DNA of 19,741 nt from Candidatus Pacearchaeota archaeon (GCA_002686195.1 NZAS01000088.1:5816-25556), one strand, 5' to 3'; counted from the first letter of the stretch, positions 1 to 6,072 are shown. A program made the numbers and translations. Notes: a model not told the origin generated them from the sequence alone.

Positions 1-398
1 TTCATGACGGGGGTATGATGCGAACCCCGGCGGGTACGTTCCTGAACATCCTCGCCCTGTTCCGCTCGGACTTCCCGCTTGGTTTCGTAGTCGAAGCAAA
101 CGGACGACGTTCGGCGGGAAACCTTGAACAATCCGGCCTTGCCCTCATCCGTATCGGGATCAATGAACGGATTGCCGGTCTTGTTCATTCGCTTGAAAGA
201 CTTGCCATCGTCTTTCAGTTCGGTCATGTTAAAGACTTCGACGGTTCCAGCCCAAGTCGATCCGTGGATTTTCTCCAATTCGTTCGCCAGTTCGGTCGGC
301 GTAACGAATCGGACGGCTCCCCGATCCTGAACATGATTGATAATCCAATCATGGGTCAGAACGGCGACCGTTGCGGGGTTGGAAGTTTGCGGGGTCAT
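1..398 (-). CDS. Conserved phage-type protein, 3' end outside window
   Basis: The frame opens at ATG 398 and is still open at base 1, giving 132 codons and no stop in the window. The start follows a GGAG box in the leader of promoter P1. The central part reads FKRMNKTGNPF, then GLFKVSRRTSSVCFDYETKR. This arrangement (MNKxxNP, then a V-K-S strand, then F-DYE) resembles a small family I recall from many phage genomes, of unknown function. That assignment is from memory and tentative. The protein is soluble and charged, with no signal peptide or membrane segment. It appears to be transcribed alone. Confidence 0.7.
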   Translation of the reverse strand, partial: MTPQTSNPATVAVLTHDWIINHVQDRGAVRFVTPTELANELEKIHGSTWAGTVEVFNMTELKDDGKSFKRMNKTGNPFIDPDTDEGKAGLFKVSRRTSSVCFDYETKREVRAEQGEDVQERTRRGSHHTPVM

Positions 399-437
399 GG
401 TATTGCTCCATCAAAAGGGGTTGTTTCGTACTGCCGC

Positions 438-467
438 ATTATATCAAGACAATACGGCTCTATGGAA
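438..467 (-). promoter_or_regulatory. Promoter P1
   Basis: TATAAT at 443-438, TTCCAT at 467-462, 18-bp spacer, extended TG present. It drives the gene starting at 398 through a leader of about 30 nt with a GGAG SD. All 36 members of this set share the octamer GATATAAT and a YTCCAT box 17-18 bp upstream. Confidence 0.85.
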
Positions 468-471
468 ACCA

Positions 472-777
472 TCAAACAATCAGGGCTTCGCCTTTACCGA
501 GGATCTTGCTCATAACAGTCTCATAGATCCATCGCCTCAAAGGACCGCCCTCGATTTCGTCAAGTATCAACGGATTAGGCAAGACGCAAGACTTGTACAG
601 TTTGGGGTCATTGACCTTTAACTGATTCCAAGCATCATTAAACGCAACAGCTTGGGTATGGTTCAATCCCGCCGATTCCGTAGCTTCGATAGCTTCGTCA
701 TTGGTTTCGACTTCGTCCCATACGTTAAGAACAACATTCTCCAAGTTGTCCAGTAGTTTTTGATTGCAAGTAGGCAT
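472..777 (-). CDS. Small acidic protein of unknown function
   Basis: 101 residues starting MPTCNQKLLD. I chose ATG 777 because GGAG lies 5 nt upstream of it. A longer reading would start at a TTG that itself overlaps this SD, so it is unlikely. The protein is mostly helical and acidic, with a WDEVETNDEAIEATESAG stretch and no recognised motif. The stop lies 4 nt before the P1 -35-like box, leaving no room for a terminator. Function is unknown. Confidence 0.75.
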   Translation of the reverse strand: MPTCNQKLLDNLENVVLNVWDEVETNDEAIEATESAGLNHTQAVAFNDAWNQLKVNDPKLYKSCVLPNPLILDEIEGGPLRRWIYETVMSKILGKGEALIV

Positions 778-807
778 TGGTTGCTCCAAGGGTTGTTTGT
801 TCGCCGT

Positions 808-837
808 ATTATATCAAACGGCTTTGATTCTATGGAA
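808..837 (-). promoter_or_regulatory. Promoter P2
   Basis: TATAAT at 813-808, TTCCAT at 837-832, 18-bp spacer. It drives the 777 gene through an SD-bearing leader. The TGA of its extended -10 (816-814) is also the stop codon of the upstream short frame. Confidence 0.85.
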
Positions 838-921
838 AACGGAATCGTCATGTCGGGCAATATATGTCCCTTGCCTACCGCAATATATGACAGTAGCAGA
901 ACATGGCGATTTCGTTTCCAT
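814..921 (-). CDS. Possible 35-residue leaderless peptide
   Basis: ATG 921 lies exactly 5 nt after the TATAAT of P3, matching the leaderless genes elsewhere in this window. The frame METKSPCSATVIYCGRQG... runs 35 codons and ends in the TGA of the next extended -10. No family is recognised. The stretch also contains a 10-bp direct repeat GCAATATATG (857-866 and 880-889), so the transcript could instead be a small RNA. The promoter is solid; the coding claim is uncertain. Confidence 0.4.
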   Translation of the reverse strand: METKSPCSATVIYCGRQGTYIARHDDSVFHRIKAV

Positions 922-926
922 GATTC

Positions 927-955
927 ATTATATCAACTGATTCCAAGCTATGGAA
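927..955 (-). promoter_or_regulatory. Promoter P3 (leaderless type)
   Basis: TATAAT at 932-927, TTCCAT at 955-950, 17-bp spacer. The first ATG is 5 nt after TATAAT. Confidence 0.8.
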
Positions 956-1219
956 TCATTCGGGCGGTCCCATGTCATCGTATGCGGTCTTGAACGTCAT
1001 ACCGGCGTACTGGGCCGCATGTTTGGCGACAAAGGCGGTAATCGCCGGTCCATCGCCCAAGACTTCATCGAGTTCCTCAACGGTTGCATTACGGGCAGCG
1101 GCTTGTAATGCTCGATGATGGTCAACGGAATCAATGCCAAAGTCTACCATTTCGGCGGCAGAGATAGGCGCATCAAACATCATGGCATCGAAGCAGCTTT
1201 GCGTTACCGGTCGGATCAT
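956..1219 (-). CDS. Small helical protein of unknown function
   Basis: 87 residues, MIRPVTQSCF to DDMGPPE. ATG 1219 follows AAGGAGTAATCCC, a good SD at 7-nt spacing. The sequence is Ala-rich and acidic, probably all helical (RALQAAARNATVEELDEVLG), without Cys pairs or membrane segments. The TGA stop touches the P3 -35-like box directly. It is a single-gene unit with no recognised family. Confidence 0.75.
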   Translation of the reverse strand: MIRPVTQSCFDAMMFDAPISAAEMVDFGIDSVDHHRALQAAARNATVEELDEVLGDGPAITAFVAKHAAQYAGMTFKTAYDDMGPPE

Positions 1220-1240
1220 GGGATTACTCCTTGTTGATCC

Positions 1241-1269
1241 ATTATATCATGGGATTTTAAGCGATGGAA
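1241..1269 (-). promoter_or_regulatory. Promoter P4
   Basis: TATAAT at 1246-1241, TTCCAT at 1269-1264, 17-bp spacer. The leader has the form GGATCAACAAGGAGTAAT before ATG 1219. The TAA stop of the upstream gene abuts the -35-like box. Confidence 0.85.
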
Positions 1270-1620
1270 TTATCCCCCATAATCGGCAAGGATGGTCAAG
1301 GCCCTTTCATCCTTATTGTATCCGATGATGGTCATGCTGGTCGGACCTGCGCCCCAAAGGATGATGAAAACGGGACCGACATATCCCGGCGAATCCGAAT
1401 GGTATCGGGGGAAGACAACGACCTGAGATTCGTACAGGTAATTGATCAGGTCGGCGACCGATTCCCATGCTCCCTTGAAGTTCTCATGTTCAAGGATGAA
1501 ATGGGTCAAGGCGAACAATTCGACATTGTCCGGTCGGCGGGAGATGGGACGTTGTCTGTTCTCGTCCGCTTCCCTTGTCAGGTCATCGTACATTAACGCT
1601 TGGATTTCTTTGATGTTCAT
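1270..1620 (-). CDS. Conserved-looking small protein, unknown function
   Basis: 116 residues starting MNIKEIQALMYDDL. ATG 1620 has the SD AAGGAG at 8-nt spacing. The N-terminal half is helical and charged; the C-terminal half is beta-rich with a hydrophobic Gly-rich turn (GYVGPVFIILWGAGP) ending in LTILADYGG. This is too short and polar for a clear membrane segment. It has its own promoter and stands alone. No family is recognised. Confidence 0.75.
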   Translation of the reverse strand: MNIKEIQALMYDDLTREADENRQRPISRRPDNVELFALTHFILEHENFKGAWESVADLINYLYESQVVVFPRYHSDSPGYVGPVFIILWGAGPTSMTIIGYNKDERALTILADYGG

Positions 1621-1641
1621 GGGATTGCTCCTTGTTGTCCC

Positions 1642-1670
1642 ATTATATCATGCCGGATTTTTCAATGGAG
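1642..1670 (-). promoter_or_regulatory. Promoter P5
   Basis: TATAAT at 1647-1642, CTCCAT at 1670-1665, 17-bp spacer. The leader carries ACAACAAGGAGCAATCCC before ATG 1620. Confidence 0.85.
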
Positions 1671-1679
1671 AATGCTGGT

Positions 1680-1883
1680 TTACTGATAGTTAGCTGAGCA
1701 TCCGCCGATGTTGTCGATGAACCGATGGGTAACGCCGCCGTTACGAGCGGTAATGATTGCGTTACTTCTGCTGCCGGGGGTTCTGCTTTGTCCCCTGATC
1801 GGCAGACCTTGAGCCAAGCGTTCAGCTTCAACGTCCTGAACGGTACGCCTACGAGGTTTGCCTTTAATCGGTTTGGGTTTCAT
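1680..1883 (-). CDS. Small basic protein, second gene of P6 operon
   Basis: 67 residues, MKPKPIKGKPRRRTVQDVEA... I chose ATG 1883 because GAAGGAAC lies 5 nt upstream; a longer in-frame reading lacks an SD. The N-terminus is strongly basic (KPKPIKGKPRRR), which suggests nucleic-acid binding, though this is only inference. It overlaps the end of the preceding gene by 20 nt in another frame, so translation is probably coupled. No family is recognised. Confidence 0.6.
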   Translation of the reverse strand: MKPKPIKGKPRRRTVQDVEAERLAQGLPIRGQSRTPGSRSNAIITARNGGVTHRFIDNIGGCSANYQ

Positions 1884-2031
1884 CGTTTGTTCCTTCTTCA
1901 ATAGCATCCAATGCGGCAGCTATCCAGTTTTCCATGATACCGAAAGCGGTATTTTGTCCATTGTCCGTTTGGACGATGGTGTTAGGGTCGATCCCCCTCT
2001 CTTTCAGGATTTTGTCAATGAGTTCGTTCAT
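1864..2031 (-). CDS. 55-residue acidic protein, leaderless
   Basis: The frame MNELIDKILKERGIDPNTIV... ends ...EEGTNDETQTD. ATG 2031 is 5 nt after the P6 TATAAT, too close for an SD, so leaderless initiation is expected. It is a helical acidic peptide. Its last codons carry the SD for the basic protein at 1883. The acidic/basic pair in one transcript could be partners, but that is inference. Confidence 0.65.
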   Translation of the reverse strand: MNELIDKILKERGIDPNTIVQTDNGQNTAFGIMENWIAAALDAIEEGTNDETQTD

Positions 2032-2036
2032 GTTTC

Positions 2037-2065
2037 ATTATATCGCCGGATTTTTGGCTATGGAA
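2037..2065 (-). promoter_or_regulatory. Promoter P6 (leaderless type)
   Basis: TATAAT at 2042-2037, TTCCAT at 2065-2060, 17-bp spacer. CGATATAAT replaces TGATATAAT, so the extended TG is missing. ATG follows after 5 nt. Confidence 0.8.
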
Positions 2066-2067
2066 TA

Positions 2068-2370
2068 TCAAACCATTCCGGCGAATACCATCATGGTTTT
2101 CCGGTTCGCCCATTCCTCCGTCAACGCTTCCATCGAAGCATCCATAACCTTTATGTCTTGTTCGGTGGTTTCAGGATGAGGGGAAACAGCCGCCCGCAGT
2201 TGCATAAACAGCAGCGCTTTCCATGCTGCATCGAGCAAGTCAAGCGGGTTGTTACGATCCCCCATCATCTTGCGGAAGGTATGATAGTCCTGTTTGAATT
2301 GAACGAACGATACGGTGGGTTCGTTATTCGTTGTCCAGTCGCCGGGGAAGTTGGATTGCTGTTGTTCCAT
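2068..2370 (-). CDS. Small soluble protein, leaderless, unknown function
   Basis: 100 residues, MEQQQSNFPGDWTTNNE... ATG 2370 is exactly 5 nt after TATAAT with no SD. The middle is helical and rich in Met and Leu (LLDAAWKALLFMQLRAAV), probably amphipathic rather than membrane-spanning. It stands alone between P7 and P6. No family is recognised. Confidence 0.7.
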   Translation of the reverse strand: MEQQQSNFPGDWTTNNEPTVSFVQFKQDYHTFRKMMGDRNNPLDLLDAAWKALLFMQLRAAVSPHPETTEQDIKVMDASMEALTEEWANRKTMMVFAGMV

Positions 2371-2375
2371 GTCTC

Positions 2376-2405
2376 ATTATATCAGCCAGGAATCCGTCAA
2401 TGGAA
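2376..2405 (-). promoter_or_regulatory. Promoter P7 (leaderless type)
   Basis: TATAAT at 2381-2376, TTCCAT at 2405-2400, 18-bp spacer. Its -35-like box forms the end of the U-tract of the terminator just upstream. ATG is 5 nt after TATAAT. Confidence 0.8.
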
Positions 2406-2433
2406 AACCGCCCGATTGCGCAGTCGAGCGGTT
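2404..2433 (-). terminator. Rho-independent terminator after 2461-2643 gene
   Basis: On the minus strand the stem AACCGCTCGA pairs with TCGGGCGGTT (10 bp with one G-U), loop CTGCGCAA. TTTTCC follows and runs into the P7 box. Confidence 0.65.
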
Positions 2434-2460
2434 TCCCTTACAATTTAAGTAAGCAGAACG

Positions 2461-2643
2461 CTAACGGGTTGCGTTATAGGAATCCTGCCCATGCGCTGAT
2501 CCCAGCGGGCGAGGTAGCATTGATCCGTCGTTCTGCGGGGACGGATCGAGGTGGAATGTATGGGATCGCTTGCGTCGTTTCCCCTTTGCCATCTTTGGCA
2601 TGTAGATGATGAGGAACGGAAGTAAGTAGGCGATCCAATACAT
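2461..2643 (-). CDS. Small membrane protein
   Basis: 60 residues. The N-terminus MYWIAYLLPFLIIYMP is a single hydrophobic segment (residues 2-15), followed at once by KMAKGKRRKR, a positive stop-transfer patch, so an N-out, C-in single-pass protein is likely. The tail is polar (SPQNDGSMLPRPLGSAHGQD). ATG 2643 has AAAAGGAACAAGG upstream. A terminator follows. Small membrane proteins of this kind in phages can act on lysis timing or exclusion, but nothing here shows which. Confidence 0.65.
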   Translation of the reverse strand: MYWIAYLLPFLIIYMPKMAKGKRRKRSHTFHLDPSPQNDGSMLPRPLGSAHGQDSYNATR

Positions 2644-2664
2644 CCTTGTTCCTTTTGTTACCGC

Positions 2665-2693
2665 ATTATATCAAGCGGATACGATCAATGGAG
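2665..2693 (-). promoter_or_regulatory. Promoter P8
   Basis: TATAAT at 2670-2665, CTCCAT at 2693-2688, 17-bp spacer. The SD-bearing leader leads to ATG 2643. Confidence 0.85.
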
Positions 2694-2694
2694 T

Positions 2695-3060
2695 TTAGGC
2701 GCAGGGGTTTCTGCATAGACTCATGGGCTGTTTCTTAAAGAACTTGTCCCGCTCGACGGCGGCTCCAAACGGAGGAAACTTGATACCAGCCAGCGATTCC
2801 TTCGGGTACTCATCGCTGAACAGAAGGAAATCGCCCCATTCCCCATCGGGGCAGGCATCGCTGTAAACCTTGCCATAAGCGTAGCCGGTTTCCTGATCCA
2901 ATTCGGTGAGATACCAAGTCCATGACGAACCGCCGAAAAACTTGAAGTGAGCGATAGGGTCGTCAATGTTGCTCTGTCCGCCGATGGATGGAATGTTGCG
3001 AGCCATCGCTTCGGTCATCAGGTTCATGGTTCCGTTGGCGTTTTTGAGAGGTGAGATCAT
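2695..3060 (-). CDS. DUF2958 family protein
   Basis: 121 residues, close to the usual size of the family. The family core is visible: HFKFFGGSSWTWYLTELD (residues 38-55), an acidic stretch ending GEWGDFLLF (73-81), then VERDKFFKKQPMS (102-114), matching the family pattern KFF-x-WTWY-x-E ... ERDxxF. DUF2958 proteins occur widely on plasmids, integrative elements and phages; their function is unknown. ATG 3060 follows AAGGAG. The Cys-containing tail SLCRNPCA is an addition I do not recall from the family. Confidence 0.75.
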   Translation of the reverse strand: MISPLKNANGTMNLMTEAMARNIPSIGGQSNIDDPIAHFKFFGGSSWTWYLTELDQETGYAYGKVYSDACPDGEWGDFLLFSDEYPKESLAGIKFPPFGAAVERDKFFKKQPMSLCRNPCA

Positions 3061-3081
3061 CGGTTGCTCCTTTGTTGCCCC

Positions 3082-3110
3082 ATTATATCATGGATTGGTC
3101 AACTATGGAA
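3082..3110 (-). promoter_or_regulatory. Promoter P9
   Basis: TATAAT at 3087-3082, TTCCAT at 3110-3105, 17-bp spacer. The leader contains CAACAAAGGAGCAAC before ATG 3060. The upstream gene's TAG stop lies within CCATAG. Confidence 0.85.
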
Positions 3111-3255
3111 GATCGGTGTTGATTTCAAAGATTTGACCATTGAAATGACATTTACCGTTACGGATTCGGTAGACCATATCATCAAAGATGGCAACGTCCT
3201 GATGCCCCCATTGCCCAACGACTTCGCATTGAGATTTGTAGATCGTTCTTTGCAT
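3103..3255 (-). CDS. 50-residue leaderless protein
   Basis: The frame MQRTIYKSQCEVVGQWGHQD... ends ...FEINTDLP. ATG 3255 lies 5 nt after the P10 TATAAT without an SD. Short beta-like segments (VAIFDDMVYRIRNGKCHFNG) suggest a compact beta fold. The stop is the TAG of the P9 sequence CCATAG, so the -35-like box of the next promoter is coding. No family is recognised. Perfect fit to the promoter spacing supports it as a gene. Confidence 0.65.
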   Translation of the reverse strand: MQRTIYKSQCEVVGQWGHQDVAIFDDMVYRIRNGKCHFNGQIFEINTDLP

Positions 3256-3260
3256 GATGG

Positions 3261-3289
3261 ATTATATCATAGAAATGGTTACAATGGAA
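3261..3289 (-). promoter_or_regulatory. Promoter P10 (leaderless type)
   Basis: TATAAT at 3266-3261, TTCCAT at 3289-3284, 17-bp spacer. ATG 3255 follows after 5 nt. The -35-like box overlaps a terminator U-tract. Confidence 0.8.
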
Positions 3290-3314
3290 AACCCCGCCCA
3301 TTGCAGGCGGGGTT
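3288..3314 (-). terminator. Rho-independent terminator after 3360-3668 gene
   Basis: Minus-strand stem AACCCCGCC with GGCGGGGTT (9 bp, perfect), a short loop, then TTTTCC merging into the P10 box. It closes the transcript of the Cys-rich gene starting at 3668. Confidence 0.75.
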
Positions 3315-3359
3315 CCCGGTGGAAGCTCAGGTTATGGCGTGATTAACGCCGCTTCATGT

Positions 3360-3668
3360 TCAGCCTCCTTTCTGTACAAGTTCATTGAGTTGATCGTAGG
3401 TCATGGCTCGCCATTCGTTCAGCTTTTCAGGGGGAATATCCATTTCCCAGAACGGCAAGTCCTGTTGATCGCTTTCTCGCTGCATCAGTTTTTCGATGAG
3501 ATAGTCTTTTGCCTCTCCTTCTGCGATCTCTTTACATGCTGCTTCGCAAGCCGCAGGATCGTCGCAGGGGCCTTCTGAGTCCCATCGTCCGCAGTTAGGG
3601 CATTTGGAGTAACCCTGAGCGGGGCCGCAGGAGGGGCAGCAGGTGTCTCCGCAAAGGCAAGGTCCCAT
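3360..3668 (-). CDS. Cys-rich zinc-ribbon protein
   Basis: 102 residues. The first 45 hold ten Cys (4, 6, 10, 11, 14, 23, 26, 35, 41, 45), including CPSCG (11-15) and CPNCG (23-27), a tandem zinc-ribbon arrangement; the rest is an acidic helical tail (EKLMQRESDQQDLPFWEMD). Such ribbons bind zinc and usually contact nucleic acid or protein; the target is not visible. ATG 3668 has AAAGGAG at 8-nt spacing. The terminator downstream shows it is transcribed alone. Confidence 0.75.
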   Translation of the reverse strand: MGPCLCGDTCCPSCGPAQGYSKCPNCGRWDSEGPCDDPAACEAACKEIAEGEAKDYLIEKLMQRESDQQDLPFWEMDIPPEKLNEWRAMTYDQLNELVQKGG

Positions 3669-3681
3669 GTCGTATCTCCTT

Positions 3682-3978
3682 TCAACCCATTATATCAACG
3701 ATCATACCGTTGATGGAGAAGATTTCGGTCCATCCGACAGGTTCGCATAGGAACCTGCGACCTTCGATTACCGCCAGATCGCCAACGCTCATGGAGCGGC
3801 ATTGAAAGGCAGCAAGTTGATTCTCAACTCGGGAACCATCGACATGGTTCATGTAACGCCATACCGTATTGAGGATGTCATGAGAATCATCGCTCGGTTC
3901 ATGAGGGACTTTCAACGTGAAAGTTTTGTCGCTTCGAGAGCCGAACTGACCAGCGGGGTAGATAACTTGAACGTTCAT
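3682..3978 (-). CDS. Conserved-looking phage/plasmid protein, unknown function
   Basis: 98 residues. The core HVDGSRVENQLAAFQCRSMS (61-79) continues VGDLAVIEGRRFLCEPVGWTEI. The RSMSVGD-V-hydrophobic-x-G pattern followed by a GW/GF-x-E strand resembles the C-terminal motif of YodL-like and related mobile-element proteins; this is a weak, memory-based match. ATG 3978 has AAGGAGC upstream. The gene reads through all of P11 and stops 5 nt past TATAAT, so its last ten codons double as a promoter. Confidence 0.7.
   Translation of the reverse strand: MNVQVIYPAGQFGSRSDKTFTLKVPHEPSDDSHDILNTVWRYMNHVDGSRVENQLAAFQCRSMSVGDLAVIEGRRFLCEPVGWTEIFSINGMIVDIMG
3689..3718 (-). promoter_or_regulatory. Promoter P11, inside coding sequence
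   Basis: TATAAT at 3694-3689, CTCCAT at 3718-3713, 18-bp spacer. The whole promoter is within the last codons of the 3682-3978 gene (TATAAT is read as part of DIMG). It drives the zinc-ribbon gene at 3668. Confidence 0.8.
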
Positions 3979-3998
3979 GGCATTGCTCCTTGTGACCC

Positions 3999-4027
3999 AT
4001 TATATCATCAATCGGTCAACTATGGAA
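3999..4027 (-). promoter_or_regulatory. Promoter P12
   Basis: TATAAT at 4004-3999, TTCCAT at 4027-4022, 17-bp spacer. The leader contains ACAAGGAGCAATGCC before ATG 3978. The TGA of the upstream gene abuts the box. Confidence 0.85.
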
Positions 4028-4630
4028 TCAGATACGAATACGTTGCGACCAGTAGTATACCGATTCGGCAAACTGAGCGGCGGTATACGTTCCCATCGTT
4101 CCACCCGTTTTCCTCAGCATGTTGCGAGCCATCGCAAGCGGTGACATAGGTTCATTTTCAACCGGACTTGCGATGATACAAACGATTTCCCAATCATCGG
4201 TGGTCGTTCTTTCGCCGCCATTTTCGAGCAAAGCTTCGGCGGAGTAGCAGACAACCTTTGCAAAGTTGCAAGGTTCGGGTTCGATCTTGATGCCTTGCAG
4301 TTTGGCAGCCCAAGGTCGCAACTCGTTACCGATGAACAAGTCTTCGCCTTCTTCCCGTTGACGGATAACGCTTCTGATCGGATTGATCCAAGCGTTTTTC
4401 ATCTGTTCGGTGATAAGAACCGTCGTACAGACAAAACCGATAGCGGGAACAGGAACAACTACTTTTCGGTCAAGCGTTGTTTCCCCCTGTCCGGGTTGAC
4501 GCTCATCCCAAAAGGTGAGAGCAGTATCGGCGACTGTATCGTTCGTCAAGGTGGAGTATGACTGTCCTGTTCCGGGTCGGTGTCGTTTGAGGGCGAAGCT
4601 ACTCCAACCGATTGTAGGGGTGCTGTTCAT
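4028..4630 (-). CDS. DUF3228 family protein
   Basis: 200 residues, the expected length. Recognisable blocks are LKRHRPGTGQSYSTL (14-28), LDRKVVVPVPAIGF (53-66), VVCYSAEALLENGGERT (126-142), DDWEIVCIIASPVENEPMSP (145-164), MARNMLRKTGGT (167-178) and a final FAESVYYWSQR. These match the DUF3228 pattern as I recall it; the biochemical role of the family is unknown. ATG 4630 lies only 6 nt after TATAAT, so the mRNA is leaderless or nearly so. It is one of the larger and best-conserved proteins in the window. Confidence 0.7.
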   Translation of the reverse strand: MNSTPTIGWSSFALKRHRPGTGQSYSTLTNDTVADTALTFWDERQPGQGETTLDRKVVVPVPAIGFVCTTVLITEQMKNAWINPIRSVIRQREEGEDLFIGNELRPWAAKLQGIKIEPEPCNFAKVVCYSAEALLENGGERTTTDDWEIVCIIASPVENEPMSPLAMARNMLRKTGGTMGTYTAAQFAESVYYWSQRIRI

Positions 4631-4636
4631 AGTTCC

Positions 4637-4665
4637 ATTATATCATGGAAAGACGAACAATGGAG
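4637..4665 (-). promoter_or_regulatory. Promoter P13 (near-leaderless)
   Basis: TATAAT at 4642-4637, CTCCAT at 4665-4660, 17-bp spacer. ATG 4630 is 6 nt downstream. Confidence 0.8.
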
Positions 4666-4667
4666 AA

Positions 4668-4907
4668 TCATACGAGAGCGTCGTAGTAGACCTTTTCGAT
4701 GCTTCCGGTAAAGTCTGTCATGACTTGAACGAAGTCGAAGCCGAAATGACAGAATCCTGACTTGTCGGACAGTCGATCCCGCAGATATTCTTCGGGGTCT
4801 TCATCGTCGGGGCAATCAACGATCAGAACGGTTTTGGGAAGTTGGGATAGGGCGTAGTTATCGCCGTCCGTATCCCATTTGATGTCAGTACAGAGGTAGT
4901 GTTTCAT
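4668..4907 (-). CDS. Small acidic protein, leaderless, unknown function
   Basis: 79 residues, MKHYLCTDIKWDTDGDNYAL... The sequence alternates short strands (KTVLIVDCP, FGFDFVQVMTD) with an acidic helix (DDEDPEEYLRDRLSDKSG), suggesting a small alpha/beta fold. ATG 4907 is 5 nt after the P14 TATAAT. It stands alone and I recognise no family. Confidence 0.7.
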   Translation of the reverse strand: MKHYLCTDIKWDTDGDNYALSQLPKTVLIVDCPDDEDPEEYLRDRLSDKSGFCHFGFDFVQVMTDFTGSIEKVYYDALV

Positions 4908-4912
4908 GATCC

Positions 4913-4941
4913 ATTATATCATGGAATTGCAAGCTATGGAA
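4913..4941 (-). promoter_or_regulatory. Promoter P14 (leaderless type)
   Basis: TATAAT at 4918-4913, TTCCAT at 4941-4936, 17-bp spacer. ATG after 5 nt. The upstream gene's TGA abuts the box. Confidence 0.8.
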
Positions 4942-5280
4942 TCAGATAATTTCGAAGCCAATTTCCTTTTCGTCCAGCTTGATCTTGAGCGTTTTGGTTC
5001 CCCTTACTCCCTTGATAACCCCTTCCCAGATTCTCAAGGGGACGGAATCGGCGAAGTCGTCGCCGCCGATGTGCTCGCAATCAGGACCATAGCCATCAGC
5101 GTAGACGACGTCGTCCTTTGGACGAGGGTTGCCGTTGCTCATGATATATGCACCTTCATCTTTGACGATGATAAGGCATCTGCCCTTATCATCAACGCCA
5201 TAGGACTTAGTATATCCTTTGGCTTCTCTAGTGAGCTTTATGAGGCGTCTAACGTCAGCGACTTTGAACAAGAGTAACAT
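4942..5280 (-). CDS. DUF3085 family protein
   Basis: 112 residues from ATG 5280, which has AAAGGAAC at 5-nt spacing; the earlier in-frame ATG 5295 lies only 3 nt after TATAAT and is rejected. Family signatures are the N-terminal helix FKVADVRRLIKLTREA, the strand AYIMSNGNP (44-52), VVYADGYGPDC (58-68) and GGDDFADSVPL (72-82), which parallels the usual GGDDGVEFI block. DUF3085 is common on plasmids and phages and has no established function. The basic C-terminus (KGVRGTKTLKIKLDEKEIG) is extra to the motif region. Confidence 0.7.
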   Translation of the reverse strand: MLLLFKVADVRRLIKLTREAKGYTKSYGVDDKGRCLIIVKDEGAYIMSNGNPRPKDDVVYADGYGPDCEHIGGDDFADSVPLRIWEGVIKGVRGTKTLKIKLDEKEIGFEII

Positions 5281-5298
5281 GGGCGTTCCTTTCATCCC

Positions 5299-5327
5299 AT
5301 TATATCAGTAGATTGTAGGCTATGGAG
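5299..5327 (-). promoter_or_regulatory. Promoter P15
   Basis: TATAAT at 5304-5299, CTCCAT at 5327-5322, 17-bp spacer. It drives ATG 5280 through a short SD leader. CCATAG includes the upstream gene's stop. Confidence 0.85.
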
Positions 5328-5598
5328 TCTCAGTAATCAACGCCTGATGTTCGGCGTCAATTACTCGAATCTCATTGCCATGATTGGTTTGGGTGGTGAT
5401 GATTCCGATATCCATTTCGGCAGCAGTTTCGGTAACCAAGCCCGGTAACCCAGACTCGTTGTCGGTATTCGCATCGTCCAGCGTCCGTTGGGCATCGGCC
5501 TGTCCGCTGGCGAGCATGATGGAGACGGCTCTAGCCAGTGTAAGGACAGAAGTATCATCGGGAATCATCGTTTCAAATTGTACGATTGCTTTTTTCAT
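5320..5598 (-). CDS. Small protein of unknown function, leaderless
   Basis: 92 residues, MKKAIVQFETMIPDDTSVLT... An amphipathic helix (SVLTLARAVSIMLASGQADA) is followed by an acidic linker and beta-like strands (DIGIITTQTNHGNEIRVIDA). ATG 5598 lies 5 nt after the P16 TATAAT. The TAG stop is part of the P15 CCATAG box. No family is recognised. Confidence 0.7.
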   Translation of the reverse strand: MKKAIVQFETMIPDDTSVLTLARAVSIMLASGQADAQRTLDDANTDNESGLPGLVTETAAEMDIGIITTQTNHGNEIRVIDAEHQALITETP

Positions 5599-5603
5599 GA
5601 TCT

Positions 5604-5632
5604 ATTATATCAGCCCTGAATTGACAATGGAA
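5604..5632 (-). promoter_or_regulatory. Promoter P16 (leaderless type)
   Basis: TATAAT at 5609-5604, TTCCAT at 5632-5627, 17-bp spacer. ATG 5598 after 5 nt. Confidence 0.8.
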
Positions 5633-5658
5633 AATCATCCCAGTGGAATCTTTCATCT

Positions 5659-5769
5659 TCAAAAGTGATCCATGACAACTTTTGACAGATTCTTTTGAGG
5701 GTAGTCAGTATCCCACGTTCCGTTGTCCCCGTCGCTTCCGGGCCAACACCTGAAGTATTCAACTTGCAT
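5659..5769 (-). CDS. 36-residue protein overlapping the upstream gene
   Basis: The frame MQVEYFRCWPGSDGDNGTWD ends ...SKVVMDHF. ATG 5769 lies 11 nt before the end of the upstream gene and has GGAG 7 nt upstream, inside that gene, so translation is probably coupled. A longer frame starting at 5877 exists but lacks an SD and lies wholly inside the upstream gene. The peptide is aromatic and acidic, with no family match. Confidence 0.55.
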   Translation of the reverse strand: MQVEYFRCWPGSDGDNGTWDTDYPQKNLSKVVMDHF

Positions 5770-6052
5770 GTTGCGGCTCCATCTCAATTTTCGTTCCGCC
5801 AACATCTTCAAACCAACACCATACGTCGGCGAGGGTTGCGTTTTGATTATCGACGGTACAATCCCATCGTACATCAAGACCTTCGGGAAAGCTACGAACG
5901 TAACGGTGAAGGCGATAGCGTCCTTTTACATCGCCTTCCAGAACGACAAGGGCAGTATCGAGGTGTTCGTACCAGACGGAAGTAAGGGCTGTGAGTCCCT
6001 TTTCCCATGACTGTCTACAACGGGCAAGATAATACTGGTGTACGCCTTCCAT
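5759..6052 (-). CDS. Protein of unknown function, first of P17 operon
   Basis: 97 residues, MEGVHQYYLARCRQSWEKGL... ATG 6052 has AAAGGAACAGC upstream. The protein has beta-like segments (TALVVLEGDVKGRYRLHRYV) and a Trp-rich end (ADVWCWFEDVGGTKIEMEP). There are no Cys pairs or membrane segments. It overlaps the 36-residue frame by 11 nt. No family is recognised. Confidence 0.7.
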   Translation of the reverse strand: MEGVHQYYLARCRQSWEKGLTALTSVWYEHLDTALVVLEGDVKGRYRLHRYVRSFPEGLDVRWDCTVDNQNATLADVWCWFEDVGGTKIEMEPQHAS

Positions 6053-6072
6053 GCTGTTCCTTTCGTTGCCCT

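Noticed and set aside
663..860. 65-codon minus-strand frame
   Set aside because: It starts inside the P3 transcript but crosses P2 and runs out of frame through the 472-777 gene.
1858..2448. 196-codon plus-strand open frame
   Set aside because: Antisense to three minus-strand units with promoters, including the terminator at 2404-2433.
3335..3352. Mini-frames of 4-6 codons after genes (MKRR near 3350, MAMQRS near 8160, MTNIN near 12660)
   Set aside because: Each has an SD by virtue of lying at a gene end, but they are too short to separate from chance.
5659..5877. 72-codon version of the 36-residue protein
   Set aside because: Its extra 36 codons lie entirely inside the upstream gene and have no SD; ATG 5769 has GGAG at good spacing.
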